A DNA stretch of 31,326 nt from a virus. The translations under genes were made by a program, and so were the position numbers. Of this stretch, positions 6,630 through 14,142 are shown in pieces. Location: positions 1 to 31,326 of the IMG/VR virus record IMGVR_UViG_3300049856_000079. The stretch is one strand, 5' to 3'. Below the pieces are notes generated by a model. The model ran no database searches and was not told the origin of the DNA. It worked only from the letters and a program-made list of their open reading frames with translations. The number at the start of each line of letters is the position of its first letter. Position 1 is the stretch's first letter.

Positions 6630-7150
6630 CTACGGTTCGCGTGTTTACCGGGGACGTAGACGACACGTGGTTCGAGGACGGCAACTGGGGGCTCCGCCTA
6701 CTGACGGGCCTGTCGGTAGGTATATGGTGGGCAGACCCGGACACAACGATCGCCCCGACTCCTCCCTACAGCCCTGACTACGAGATCATAGCCGAAACCA
6801 CAGACCCGCTGCCGGCTGAGTCAGGTGTTCTACAGAGCGGCACGGTCACGAGATTCGCGGCGGTAGGCGTTCGCCTAGCTGCTTCGGGCACGAGGAGTTT
6901 CACGCCGACGCTGGTGCTTGACGTAGGGATTTATGGCGGTTCCTACGGTTTCGTTGACCCGGCAACGGGAGGGGTCGGATCTCTACCAACACTTTCTTTC
7001 AATCCGGGCAACTGGAACGTGCTGCAATATATATGGGTGTACGTGACGGCCGGGGATGCCGTGTCCGGAGTCAACTCTAGTAACCTGCACTTTTACGACG
7101 ACCAAGATTTCGAGTTCGCTCTCGTAGAAGCTACTTCAACTGCGGGATGA
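6626..7150 (+). CDS. Unrecognised beta-rich protein, first gene of a codon-use island
   Basis: I do not recognise a family in this 174-residue protein. It is acidic, rich in Gly, Thr, Trp and Tyr, and looks all-beta, with no signal peptide or membrane segment. It starts in an ATGA overlap with the Bbp19-like gene. Codon use differs from the neighbours: ATA serves for three of about six isoleucines, with CTA, AGA and AGG also used, while the portal gene before it avoids ATA. Position among head genes suggests a surface or decoration protein acquired by transfer. That is inference. Confidence 0.6.
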   Translation: MTTVRVFTGDVDDTWFEDGNWGLRLLTGLSVGIWWADPDTTIAPTPPYSPDYEIIAETTDPLPAESGVLQSGTVTRFAAVGVRLAASGTRSFTPTLVLDVGIYGGSYGFVDPATGGVGSLPTLSFNPGNWNVLQYIWVYVTAGDAVSGVNSSNLHFYDDQDFEFALVEATSTAG

Positions 7151-7153
7151 TCC

Positions 7154-8098
7154 ATGCCTACGCCCACTGAATCGGATATAGCGGTAGTCCAGCGTAACTC
7201 GGACACTTCAACGAACGTTTACGGCAACGGCGTAGATAATCTTGTGGCGCGGGCTGTCTTTTTGCCTAATCCGTTTGGCGATCCGGGCAACACGTTTGAC
7301 GCTTATTTTAGCACGGGGGGCAAGGATATAGAGGTACACGGGTGTTCCGACGAGGCCGAGTTTTTCCCGGGGTCTTCGCTTATACTTACCGGCGACGCGA
7401 ACATGAGCCACGTAAATAATAGCTACCCGGCGTTCGACGTGTGGGGCATACAGCTTTTGAGCGATGAAGGTCCGTCGGGGGATGTTTGGCTGGGCGGGCA
7501 GATCGTGCCGGGCAGCGTGAACGTGTCGTATATCACCGTGCAAGGCCCAGGGACTGCCACGATCTACGGAGGGGAATACACGACAGGTACTCCGGTAGAT
7601 ACTCCGGTGAAAATAGCCGAGCAGTTGCGGATCGAGCTGGACGTACCGAATGAATCTATGACCGTCCGGTTTGACTCGACCGACCTGTACCTCGGTCTCT
7701 CCGGCGTCTCTGGAGCAGGGGATCTGATAGGCGCCGGGTCTCTATTACTGACGGGCCTTGGCGACTCCAACATATTCAAGAACGTACATTTTAGCGGCAC
7801 CGGTCCGATCTCCATATCTGGCGACGAAGGCGCCTCTTCAGTTGTGGATGGCGGGGCTTGGTTCGACAATGATACCGAGACTTTTTTCCTAATACCGAAC
7901 GAGCCCACCGTAGGCTTCCCGTACGATGCGCCTGCCGCGAAGAATATGACGATCCGCAACTGCAACTTTGGTACAGTCGGAGTTCATCGCACGCTCGACG
8001 CGACCGACAACTGCGTCGATGGCGGAGGCAACACAAACGTCAACTTCGGTACGCCATTCTCCAGTTCTAGTTCATCCACTGCCTTCTTTATCGAGTAG
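7154..8098 (+). CDS. Unrecognised beta-helix-like head-region protein with SSSSTAFF tail
   Basis: A 314-residue acidic, Gly/Ser/Thr/Asn-rich protein with repeated short beta strands (GSLLLTGLGDSNIFKNVHF, NMTIRNCNFGTV), which looks like a parallel beta-helix or other all-beta fold. The end reads CVDGGGNTNVNF, then a Ser run and STAFFIE. The same end pattern (C-V-D-x-G-x-N, then SSAFF) closes the next gene, so the two share a C-terminal module. Nine of about sixteen isoleucines use ATA, unlike the flanking head genes. It follows the previous gene by 3 nt. A capsid-surface fibre or decoration protein is the best guess; no database family is claimed. Confidence 0.6.
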   Translation: MPTPTESDIAVVQRNSDTSTNVYGNGVDNLVARAVFLPNPFGDPGNTFDAYFSTGGKDIEVHGCSDEAEFFPGSSLILTGDANMSHVNNSYPAFDVWGIQLLSDEGPSGDVWLGGQIVPGSVNVSYITVQGPGTATIYGGEYTTGTPVDTPVKIAEQLRIELDVPNESMTVRFDSTDLYLGLSGVSGAGDLIGAGSLLLTGLGDSNIFKNVHFSGTGPISISGDEGASSVVDGGAWFDNDTETFFLIPNEPTVGFPYDAPAAKNMTIRNCNFGTVGVHRTLDATDNCVDGGGNTNVNFGTPFSSSSSSTAFFIE

Positions 8099-8101
8099 GA
8101 C

Positions 8102-8908
8102 ATGGGCGACAACATCTGGCTCAACACGGACGCGGATAGTGACGCGAACAATGGCAACAACTGGAGCGACGGTCTGCCCAACGCCACGCACGACCTGCGG
8201 TTCAGCGACGACTCTACGGCAGCAAACTGTACGCTGACCGCTGATCTCGATTGTAACTCGATGAACCACAATATCGGCGGCGGGGCATCGACCTACAGCG
8301 GCACCTTCGCCGATGGCGGCTTTGCATTGCGGGTTCACGGCGACAAGTCGAATGTCTGCGTCAAGTTCAGTGACGACGCGACGTACATCCTCCAGGGGAC
8401 ACTCTACTTCCTTGACGACGGAGCCATGGCCGGAACTACGCGCACGGCGGACTTGCGCGGCGAAGACTTCAACCACCTCACTGTCAACTTTACGACCAAT
8501 GGCAGCAACGCGCTACTCCCGGTGAACTTCGGGCTCATGAACGGCAACTTGAACGTCATCGCGCACGGAGGGGTAGGCGGCACCTTTGCATTCGGCAACA
8601 TCACCGGACCGTACACGATCTTGGGCAACTGCACGCTCGGGGATCTGGAGGTCGATTGCTTCGGTGGCTGGGACCTGATCGTGAACGGTAACTTCTCGTC
8701 CGCGGCAAACGGCGCCGGATTGGACTTCTCGTCTCCTGTATCTATCGACGTCGTCGGCACTGCCGTCGCTTCGTCGCAGCACATCTCGTACGCGAACTTT
8801 CCTGGTACCCGGCTGCAAGCGACCGGGTGCGTGGACGACGGCAACAACAGCGGCATCGATTTCCTGGCGGCTCAGAACGGGTCCAGCGCCTTCTTCATGT
8901 TCCTGTGA
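8102..8908 (+). CDS. Unrecognised beta-rich protein with GSSAFF tail
   Basis: The 268-residue protein starts with a segment (NIWLNTDADSDANNGNNWSD, then GLPNATHDLRFSDDST) that resembles strands found at the start of beta-helical adhesin-like repeats, and continues with Gly/Asn-rich beta strands. The end is CVDDGNNSGIDF, then NGSSAFFMFL, parallel to the end of the preceding protein. Codon use returns to the phage norm (ATC, few ATA), so despite shared ends the two genes have different recent histories. A 66-nt gap follows. It is probably a second surface or decoration protein; function unknown. Confidence 0.6.
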   Translation: MGDNIWLNTDADSDANNGNNWSDGLPNATHDLRFSDDSTAANCTLTADLDCNSMNHNIGGGASTYSGTFADGGFALRVHGDKSNVCVKFSDDATYILQGTLYFLDDGAMAGTTRTADLRGEDFNHLTVNFTTNGSNALLPVNFGLMNGNLNVIAHGGVGGTFAFGNITGPYTILGNCTLGDLEVDCFGGWDLIVNGNFSSAANGAGLDFSSPVSIDVVGTAVASSQHISYANFPGTRLQATGCVDDGNNSGIDFLAAQNGSSAFFMFL

Positions 8909-8974
8909 CGCCACCCCCTCTGGCTTTCCCCTCTCACCCCCTAGACTGAACCCAGATCAAAGGAATACCTCGCC

Positions 8975-9355
8975 ATGACCATGAACAACATTAGCACCGC
9001 CGCGCGCAATGCTCTGTGCGACACGCTCGTCGATCTGATCGATGTGGGCGGCGCAGGAACGATCAAGTTCTACACGTCTGCGTTCGGCACACTCCTCGGC
9101 ACGTTGACGTTCAGCGCGACGGCCTTCGGTTCTGCCTCAGTCGGCGTGGCCACCGCGGCAGCGATTACCCAGGACGTGTCGGCCGACGCGAACGGGACTG
9201 CGGTCGTCTGCCGTATCGCCAACGGATCTGGCACAACGATCTGGGAAGGCACCGTCGGAACCAGCGGCGCGGATTTCAACTTCAACACCAACGTCTTCAC
9301 GGCCGGAGACGCGATCTCGGTCACTTCGTACACCGTTACCATGCCCGCGGCATAA
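8975..9355 (+). CDS. Conserved small phage structural protein, Ala/Thr-rich
   Basis: A 126-residue protein with the pattern ARNALCDTLVDLIDVGGAGT, a short loop, FGSASVGVATAAAI, then TAVVCRIANGSGTTIWEGTVG and VFTAGDAISVTSYTVTMPAA. I have seen this pattern in many phage head-region proteins of similar length that are annotated hypothetical. It is expected to be a small beta-sandwich, probably a head decoration or cement-type subunit. AAAGGAA upstream supports ATG 8975; ATG 8981 (MNN) is close and equally possible. Role inferred from position. Confidence 0.65.
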   Translation: MTMNNISTAARNALCDTLVDLIDVGGAGTIKFYTSAFGTLLGTLTFSATAFGSASVGVATAAAITQDVSADANGTAVVCRIANGSGTTIWEGTVGTSGADFNFNTNVFTAGDAISVTSYTVTMPAA

Positions 9356-9364
9356 GGTCACACC

Positions 9365-9547
9365 ATGAGCAACCTACCCGAGAGCGAACAGAAGATCATC
9401 AAGCTCGTGCAGCGGATCGACGCCTTGCGCGTCAACACCGGCATCAGTCCTGAAGATCGCGACGCGCAGATCGCGGAACTCGGCGAAGAGATCCAAGCCA
9501 TCAAGGGCGGCGTTCCTCGGCGCATCATCGGCCATGGGAGAAACTAA
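9365..9547 (+). CDS. Small charged helical protein
   Basis: A 60-residue protein with a probable coiled coil (about residues 5-47) ending in RRIIGHGRN. AAGG about 8 nt upstream supports ATG 9365. It lies between two structural candidates with 9 nt and 3 nt spacing. No family recognised; it may be an assembly factor or small virion component. Confidence 0.5.
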   Translation: MSNLPESEQKIIKLVQRIDALRVNTGISPEDRDAQIAELGEEIQAIKGGVPRRIIGHGRN

Positions 9548-9550
9548 GTC

Positions 9551-10039
9551 ATGGCTTACGGTCCACTCGTTCCCTATTCGATCTTTCCGGTCACCGCCGA
9601 TCGCATCTTCTCGTACATCTACGTCGGCGCAGGGAGCGGTCCGAAGCAAGAAAATCTTCTTGGCGTTGAAGCATCACTCGGCGGCGATTCTATCTGGCGT
9701 CTCTTTTTCCAGATGCCCGTCATCGTTCCGTCAGGCACGCTGAAGCTGCTGTTGTCCTCGCGCGCGAACGCGACGACTGGCGTGGCGAAAGTCAATCCGA
9801 AGTGGAAGGCCTACGGCGCGAGTGTAGATCCGTCCGGGCTGACCGTCGTGGCCGAAGGCGCGAGCACGGTGACCTGGGCCTCAGGCGACAACGACAAGAT
9901 GCTCCAGACGAAAATCGTTTTAGACGCCACAACGCTGCCTGTCGGCGGCGACAATCTCGTCATCGACCTGACGTTCGAGACCTCCGGTTTCACCCTTGCG
10001 CAGATCAGCGCATGGTGGGCCTCCCTGATCTACGAGTAA
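9551..10039 (+). CDS. Unrecognised beta-rich structural protein
   Basis: A 162-residue protein with alternating strands, Trp and Gly; it reads like a jelly-roll: IWRLFFQMPVIVPSGTLKL, then SRANATTGVAKVNPKWKAY, then NLVIDLTFETSGFTLAQISA and a C-terminal WWASLIYE. Proteins of this look occur in phage head-decoration and tail-fibre regions, where a beta-sandwich packs as a trimer. No signal peptide. Spacing to both neighbours is 3 nt. Function is not assigned. Confidence 0.55.
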   Translation: MAYGPLVPYSIFPVTADRIFSYIYVGAGSGPKQENLLGVEASLGGDSIWRLFFQMPVIVPSGTLKLLLSSRANATTGVAKVNPKWKAYGASVDPSGLTVVAEGASTVTWASGDNDKMLQTKIVLDATTLPVGGDNLVIDLTFETSGFTLAQISAWWASLIYE

Positions 10040-10042
10040 CCC

Positions 10043-10288
10043 ATGGCACTAACACAACCTCAGATCGCTGCGGTGGCGCGCACGCTCGCGCAACAGATGT
10101 TCGCCGCAGCGCCCGCCGACTTGGCGCTGGATCAGATCATCGCCGCTGTCGCCGCGGCTGATGCCTACATGGACGCCACGAGCGGAGCCTTCGTATCGGC
10201 ACTACCGGGCGCTTTCAAGTCTGTATCGGACATCCATGATTTTTCTAAACTGGCAGCGCTGACCGCAAACGCCCGCGCCGGATACTAA
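10043..10288 (+). CDS. Small conserved helical phage protein
   Basis: The 81-residue protein follows a pattern common among small phage head genes: MALTQPQIAAVARTLAQQMF, a helix with AADAYMDATSGAFVSALPG, then a last helix ending NARAGY. The usual family signature is D-A-x-D-x-W-x-x-x-x-x-x-x-x-N-x-A-L-P followed by LxxLV...R, and this copy keeps the central part. It is co-transcribed with the neighbouring structural genes. The biochemical role is unknown. Confidence 0.6.
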   Translation: MALTQPQIAAVARTLAQQMFAAAPADLALDQIIAAVAAADAYMDATSGAFVSALPGAFKSVSDIHDFSKLAALTANARAGY

Positions 10289-10300
10289 GGAGGGGCCGCC

Positions 10301-11398
10301 ATGGCCCGCAGTTTTACCGCAGCGTCATCGCAGAGCTTGGGCAACGCCGCGTTGACGGCCATGTCAGCTCCGTTGTCCGTGTCATGTTGGTTTCGCGCGA
10401 ATGATATCACGACCACGCGGCGATTGGTCACGCTCTATCGTGTTTCATCGACAGGAAATAACTTCCAGTTGACGTGCGCCGGGGCAGTCGGGGGTGATCC
10501 GATCCAGTGGGTTTCGCGTCCGTCTACAACTCCGGCAACGGTATCGACCACTACGGGCTACTCGGCAAATGTGTGGAGTCATGCCTGTGGCGTCGAGGCG
10601 TCTACCACCGACCGCCGGGTGTATCTCAACGGCGGCAGCAAGGGCACGGATACGGCATCGAAGAACCCCGGCAACCAGACAGGTGTCTATGTGGGGGCTA
10701 ACGAGGTGGGCACTGGCCCCTACATGGACGGGCGCATCGCGCACGTCGCCGTATGGAACGCCGCGCTGAATGACCGCGAAGTCCTGGCGCTGTCGCTCGG
10801 CGTTCACCCGACGCGGATTCGTCCGGGCAATCTGGTTCTATACTGGCCCCTGTCGGGCGACTTCTCGCCAGAACAAGGCTGGGTCGGGAATAAATCACTC
10901 ACACTCACTGGATCGCCGACCAAGGCCAGCGATCCCGCGACGATGCCCTGGCACAACCGCGCCGCGTCGGTGCTGCGGGAAGATCCGTTGTCCTGCGTCG
11001 GGGCATCGAACATCCCGATACTGACGCAGTCCGCCGTCGGGCATTTTCCGTTCGTCGCCGTTGGCGCCTCGAACATTCCGATCCTGGTCGGCAGTTCGGC
11101 CGGCAAGTTGACGATGAACAGCGCGGGCGGGTCTACGATCCCGAAGCCGGTCCAGGCCGGCGCCGCTATCGCCGCACACCAATCCACGGCGTCACAAAAT
11201 ATCCCGATGTTCACGCAGGCCGGTGCCGCGATCTCGGCCCATCCAGCCGCAGGCGCGCAGTCGATTCCGATCCCGACGCAAGCCGGCGTTGGGCAGAATG
11301 TATACCAAGCCGCGGGCGCTTCGGTGATCCCGATGTTCGAGCATTCCGGCGGCGCGCACGCCGCGCACGGGTCTAGCGCTTTCTTCGCGCTGACGTAA
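10301..11398 (+). CDS. LamG-like lectin-fold protein with six 21-residue repeats and GSSAFF tail
   Basis: Residues 1-200 of this 365-residue protein fit a concanavalin A/LamG-like beta-sandwich, a fold that often binds sugars: SFTAASSQSLGNAAL, LSVSCWFRAN, WSHACGV, RVYLNGG, and GRIAHVAVWNAALNDREVLAL. Residues 233-358 hold six tandem repeats of exactly 21 residues. The protein ends AHGSSAFFALT, the same tail as at 8098 and 8908. AAGGAGGGG gives a very strong ribosome binding site, suggesting high expression. It is most likely a capsid-surface decoration that may bind cell or mucus glycans; the LamG call is by pattern, the role by inference. Confidence 0.7.
   Translation: MARSFTAASSQSLGNAALTAMSAPLSVSCWFRANDITTTRRLVTLYRVSSTGNNFQLTCAGAVGGDPIQWVSRPSTTPATVSTTTGYSANVWSHACGVEASTTDRRVYLNGGSKGTDTASKNPGNQTGVYVGANEVGTGPYMDGRIAHVAVWNAALNDREVLALSLGVHPTRIRPGNLVLYWPLSGDFSPEQGWVGNKSLTLTGSPTKASDPATMPWHNRAASVLREDPLSCVGASNIPILTQSAVGHFPFVAVGASNIPILVGSSAGKLTMNSAGGSTIPKPVQAGAAIAAHQSTASQNIPMFTQAGAAISAHPAAGAQSIPIPTQAGVGQNVYQAAGASVIPMFEHSGGAHAAHGSSAFFALT
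10997..11374 (+). repeat. Six tandem 63-bp (21-residue) coding repeats
   Basis: The Ile-Pro pair recurs at residues 238, 259, 280, 301, 322 and 343, each exactly 21 residues apart with no insertion or deletion. The unit is close to xGASxIPxxxQAGxAxxAHx (x any). Copies differ at many codons, so the array is not a recent duplication but is held in register. The final half unit passes straight into the GSSAFF tail. Confidence 0.85.
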
Positions 11399-11428
11399 CT
11401 TCCAGACTCACCAACGAGGAGACAACCC

Positions 11429-12136
11429 ATGGCTGACGAGAAGACTCCCCCACAACCTGATGCCGCGCCCGCCGCCGTTGCGCCGGCTGTCGCTAACCCG
11501 CCCGGCGACAGTAACGCGGCGAAAGTTACCGCCACATCTGACGCGAAGACCGCGCTCGCCGCTACACCGGCCGCGGAGCCGCGCAAGAGCCTGCTGGAAA
11601 AAGCCGCGGGCGACGCGAAACCGGCCGAGAAAAAGGCCGACGAGAAAGCCGCGGAAGCCAAGCCTGACGAGAAAAAGCCGGATGAAAAAGCCGGTGACAT
11701 CGAGATCAAACTGCCCGAAGGAACCACAGCGCCCGAGAAGTTGCTGGGCGAGTTCAAGGCTCTCGGCAAGACGCTCGGTCTGAAATCCGACGGCGCGCAG
11801 AAGCTGATAGACCTGTTCGCGACAGCCGAGAAAGAAAAACAGGCGGCGCAGCAGACCGCCGACGACAAGCAGCAGGACGTCTGGGAAGAAGAGATCCTAA
11901 AATGGCCCGACGCCGAAGAGAAGTTGGGTCTCGCGAAGCGCGCGATCATGAAGCTCGGTGACGCCGATGCCCAGGCTTTTTTCCAGGTTCCGTTCATCGG
12001 CTCGAATCCGAGCGTCGTCAAGTTCCTCGCCAGCGTCGGCAAGCTCCTCGGCGAAGCGCCGTTCCACGAGACGACAGGCAGCGCCCAGAAGACGTTCACT
12101 CCCAAAGACCTGTTCCCGAAATCGAATCACGTCTAG
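11429..12136 (+). CDS. Capsid assembly scaffolding protein
   Basis: A 235-residue protein whose first 90 residues are Ala/Pro/Lys/Asp-rich and disordered, with several EKKADEKA-like runs. The second half is helical and ends with VPFIGSNPSVVKFLASVGKL and a basic tail KDLFPKSNHV. That composition, length and position directly before the capsid gene are those of scaffold proteins, which guide capsid assembly and then leave. GGAG upstream supports ATG 11429. No protease domain is seen, so scaffold removal would be by exit or by another enzyme. The assignment is by pattern and context. Confidence 0.8.
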   Translation: MADEKTPPQPDAAPAAVAPAVANPPGDSNAAKVTATSDAKTALAATPAAEPRKSLLEKAAGDAKPAEKKADEKAAEAKPDEKKPDEKAGDIEIKLPEGTTAPEKLLGEFKALGKTLGLKSDGAQKLIDLFATAEKEKQAAQQTADDKQQDVWEEEILKWPDAEEKLGLAKRAIMKLGDADAQAFFQVPFIGSNPSVVKFLASVGKLLGEAPFHETTGSAQKTFTPKDLFPKSNHV

Positions 12137-12141
12137 ACCTA

Positions 12142-12169
12142 TTTACAGCCGAACACCCACCCGCATACT
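12142..12169 (+). promoter_or_regulatory. Candidate promoter for the major capsid gene
   Basis: TTTACA (12142-12147), 16-nt spacer, CATACT (12164-12169), with the ribosome binding site GAAGGA at 12188-12193 for the capsid ATG at 12202. It lies in one of the few intergenic gaps and would give extra capsid message. The box matches are 5 of 6 and 4 of 6, so this is a tentative call. Confidence 0.3.
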
Positions 12170-12201
12170 CACCCCCATACCCGACCTGAAGGACATTCAA
12201 C

Positions 12202-13242
12202 ATGACTATTGGCGCCACTGCCCCCACTCTGCTCGATTTCGCCAAGCGCGAAGACATGATGGGCAAGATCACGGAGATCATCGAGGTCATTGAACCGACC
12301 AACGAGATCATCCAGGACATCCCGTGGGTCGAGGGTAATCTCCCGACCGGTCACAAGACGACCGTGCGTTCGGGCTACCCGACTCCGACGTGGCGCCTCC
12401 TGAACTACGGCGTGCAGCCCACCAAGAGCCAGACGACTCAGGTCACTGACTCGTGCGGCATGCTGGAAGCGTACGCCGAGGTTGACAAGGACCTCGCCGA
12501 CCTGAACGGCAACTCGGCCGCATGGCGCCTGAGCGAAAACAAGGCTCACCTGATCGGCATGGGCACGACCCTGGCCTCGGCCATCTTCTACGGCAACCAA
12601 GCCATCGACCCTGAGAAGATCACCGGCTTCTCGCCGCGTTATACTTCGCCGGTCGTGACCAATGACGCCGCGGGCTTCAACATGATCGACGGCGGCGCTG
12701 CTGACGGTCAGACGGACTGCCTGAGCATCTGGCTCGTGGGCTGGGGCGAAAACACCTGTCACGGCATCTACCCGAAGGGCTCGAAGTCCGTCGGCTGGAC
12801 GAACCGCGACCTCGGCGAACAGACGCTGTACGACTCACAGACTCCCCCGGGCCGCTACCAGGGCTACCGCTCGCACTACAAGTGGGACGTTGGTCTCACC
12901 GTGCGCGACTGGCGCTACGTGGTTCGCATCTGCAACATCGACAGCTCGCTCCTGACTCGCGACGCCGCGACTGGCCCGGACATCCTGAGCCTCATGGTGC
13001 AGGCGCTGGAACGTGTGGCCGATCTGAACTCGGCTCGCTTCGCGTTCTACGTCCCCCGCAAGATCCGCAGCTACCTGCGCAGTCAAGAGATTGCCAAGGT
13101 CAAGGGTGGCGGCGGTCTGACGTTCGAGAATATCAACGGCCGTCATGTGCTGAACTTCGAGGGTATTCCGGTTCGTCGCTGTGACTCCCTGGTCACCGAA
13201 ACCGCGATCCTGGACGCTGCTGGCACCTTCGCCGACGTCTAA
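12202..13242 (+). CDS. Major capsid protein
   Basis: The 346-residue protein matches the podovirus major capsid type seen in BPP-1-like phages. The N-terminus LLDFAKREDMMGKITEIIEV, the segment SGYPTPTWRLLNYGVQPTKS, and DLADLNGNSAAWRLSENKAH are characteristic, as is FYVPRKIRSYLRSQE near the C-terminus. It should adopt the HK97-type fold and form the icosahedral shell. GAAGGA precedes the ATG by 8 nt. Codon choice is strongly biased towards C-ending codons, as expected for the most highly expressed phage gene. It lies directly between scaffold and cement. Confidence 0.92.
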   Translation: MTIGATAPTLLDFAKREDMMGKITEIIEVIEPTNEIIQDIPWVEGNLPTGHKTTVRSGYPTPTWRLLNYGVQPTKSQTTQVTDSCGMLEAYAEVDKDLADLNGNSAAWRLSENKAHLIGMGTTLASAIFYGNQAIDPEKITGFSPRYTSPVVTNDAAGFNMIDGGAADGQTDCLSIWLVGWGENTCHGIYPKGSKSVGWTNRDLGEQTLYDSQTPPGRYQGYRSHYKWDVGLTVRDWRYVVRICNIDSSLLTRDAATGPDILSLMVQALERVADLNSARFAFYVPRKIRSYLRSQEIAKVKGGGGLTFENINGRHVLNFEGIPVRRCDSLVTETAILDAAGTFADV

Positions 13243-13277
13243 GCCTGAACACCCTACAACACTGAAAGACACACTCC

Positions 13278-13679
13278 ATGATTATCGACAAAGAGCTTTA
13301 CATCGCCGACTCGCTGGATGTGAAGGCCACTCGGGCCTACAGCACGACCATCGATCAGGTCTTGGCGGGCGACGCCAAGGCCGGCTCGGAACTGTACCTG
13401 GGCGTCCAGGTGACGACCGATTTCACCCGCGCCGCGGGCGCGATCGGTTCGACCTTCAGCCTCCAGACGCACACTGCGGACGACTTCACGTCGGATCGCA
13501 CCGTGCTCTGGTCGTCTGGCTCGATCGCCAAGGCCAGCCTGACGGCCGGCACTGTGGTCGCGCGCGTGCGCGTGCCTCGTGGCGCTCTGCGCTACCTGAA
13601 GCTGGTCGTGGTGAACGCCAATGCGGCTGACGCGGCGAACATCGACGCCTTCCTGACCCCGACGGTCCAGGACAACTAA
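13278..13679 (+). CDS. Bbp16-like capsid cement protein
   Basis: This 133-residue beta-rich protein starts MIIDKELYIADSLDVKATRA and continues with SELYLGVQVTTDF, a strand pair around TFSLQTHT and VLWSSGSIA, then VARVRVPRGALRYLKLVVV and a final FLTPTVQDN. This is the pattern of the Bbp16 family, cement proteins that bind the capsid lattice in Bordetella phage BPP-1 and stabilise it. It directly follows the capsid gene, as in that phage, and is followed by a terminator. Family match is confident. Confidence 0.85.
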   Translation: MIIDKELYIADSLDVKATRAYSTTIDQVLAGDAKAGSELYLGVQVTTDFTRAAGAIGSTFSLQTHTADDFTSDRTVLWSSGSIAKASLTAGTVVARVRVPRGALRYLKLVVVNANAADAANIDAFLTPTVQDN

Positions 13680-13720
13680 AAAGTTTCGGCGCGTCGTCTC
13701 CCGCGCAGCCGACTGACAGA

Positions 13721-13747
13721 CCTCGGCGTCGAAAGGCGCCGAGGTTT
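13721..13747 (+). terminator. GAAA-tetraloop hairpin after capsid and cement genes
   Basis: CCTCGGCGTC (13721-13730) pairs with GGCGCCGAGG (13735-13744) over 10 bp with one G-U wobble, closed by a GAAA tetraloop (13731-13734). TTT follows at once. A very stable GNRA-capped stem after the capsid genes is the classic place for a partial terminator or RNA-stability element that sets capsid expression above that of downstream genes. The T-run is short, so read-through is likely. Confidence 0.7.
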
Positions 13748-13767
13748 CGTCAGCAGGAGACACCAGA

Positions 13768-14139
13768 ATGAAAGTCAACGTCGTCTGCGGCAAGACCTTT
13801 TTTCACAGTGAAACCGGCCGTTTTTACGAGGCTGGTACCGCGTACAACGTAGTCCCTGCGCCTGACATCGCTGACTTCTTCGCCTTCGAGCCCGAACTGC
13901 GGGCGCATCTCCGCGCTGAACACGCGAAGCGCTTCGGCAAGGTGAGCCCTGAGCGCACGAAGCAGGACAGCGACGAGGCGAAGCGATTGGCCGAGCTGGC
14001 GCACAAGAAGGAAGAGACGACTCGGATTATCCCGAAGACCCTGAGCGGGCTCGCTGCGCCGGCAAGCGTCGATGTCGGAGACACTCCGACAGCTCTGTCG
14101 CAGCTTCCTGACATCACCCCGAGCGAAGGCTGGATCTAA
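13768..14139 (+). CDS. Small connector-region protein, unrecognised
   Basis: A 123-residue protein with a beta-rich N-terminal part (KVNVVCGKTFFHSETGRFYE) that resembles a small barrel, then a charged helix (EPELRAHLRAEHAKRFGKV, and on to about 85), then a low-complexity tail ending PSEGWI. AGGAG at 13755-13759 supports ATG 13768. It is the first gene after the capsid terminator. A head completion or adaptor role is possible; no family is claimed. Confidence 0.55.
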   Translation: MKVNVVCGKTFFHSETGRFYEAGTAYNVVPAPDIADFFAFEPELRAHLRAEHAKRFGKVSPERTKQDSDEAKRLAELAHKKEETTRIIPKTLSGLAAPASVDVGDTPTALSQLPDITPSEGWI

Positions 14140-14142
14140 ACC

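Noticed and set aside
8909-8974. Possible promoter with TAGACT at 8942-8947
   Set aside because: No acceptable -35 box lies 16-18 nt upstream; the stretch is only C-rich.
10804-12105. Long minus-strand reading frame (433 codons) opposite the LamG-like and scaffold genes
   Set aside because: It is the antisense shadow of Ala-rich, G+C-rich coding sequence on the plus strand. The plus-strand genes have strong ribosome binding sites and family-like content; the minus frame has neither.
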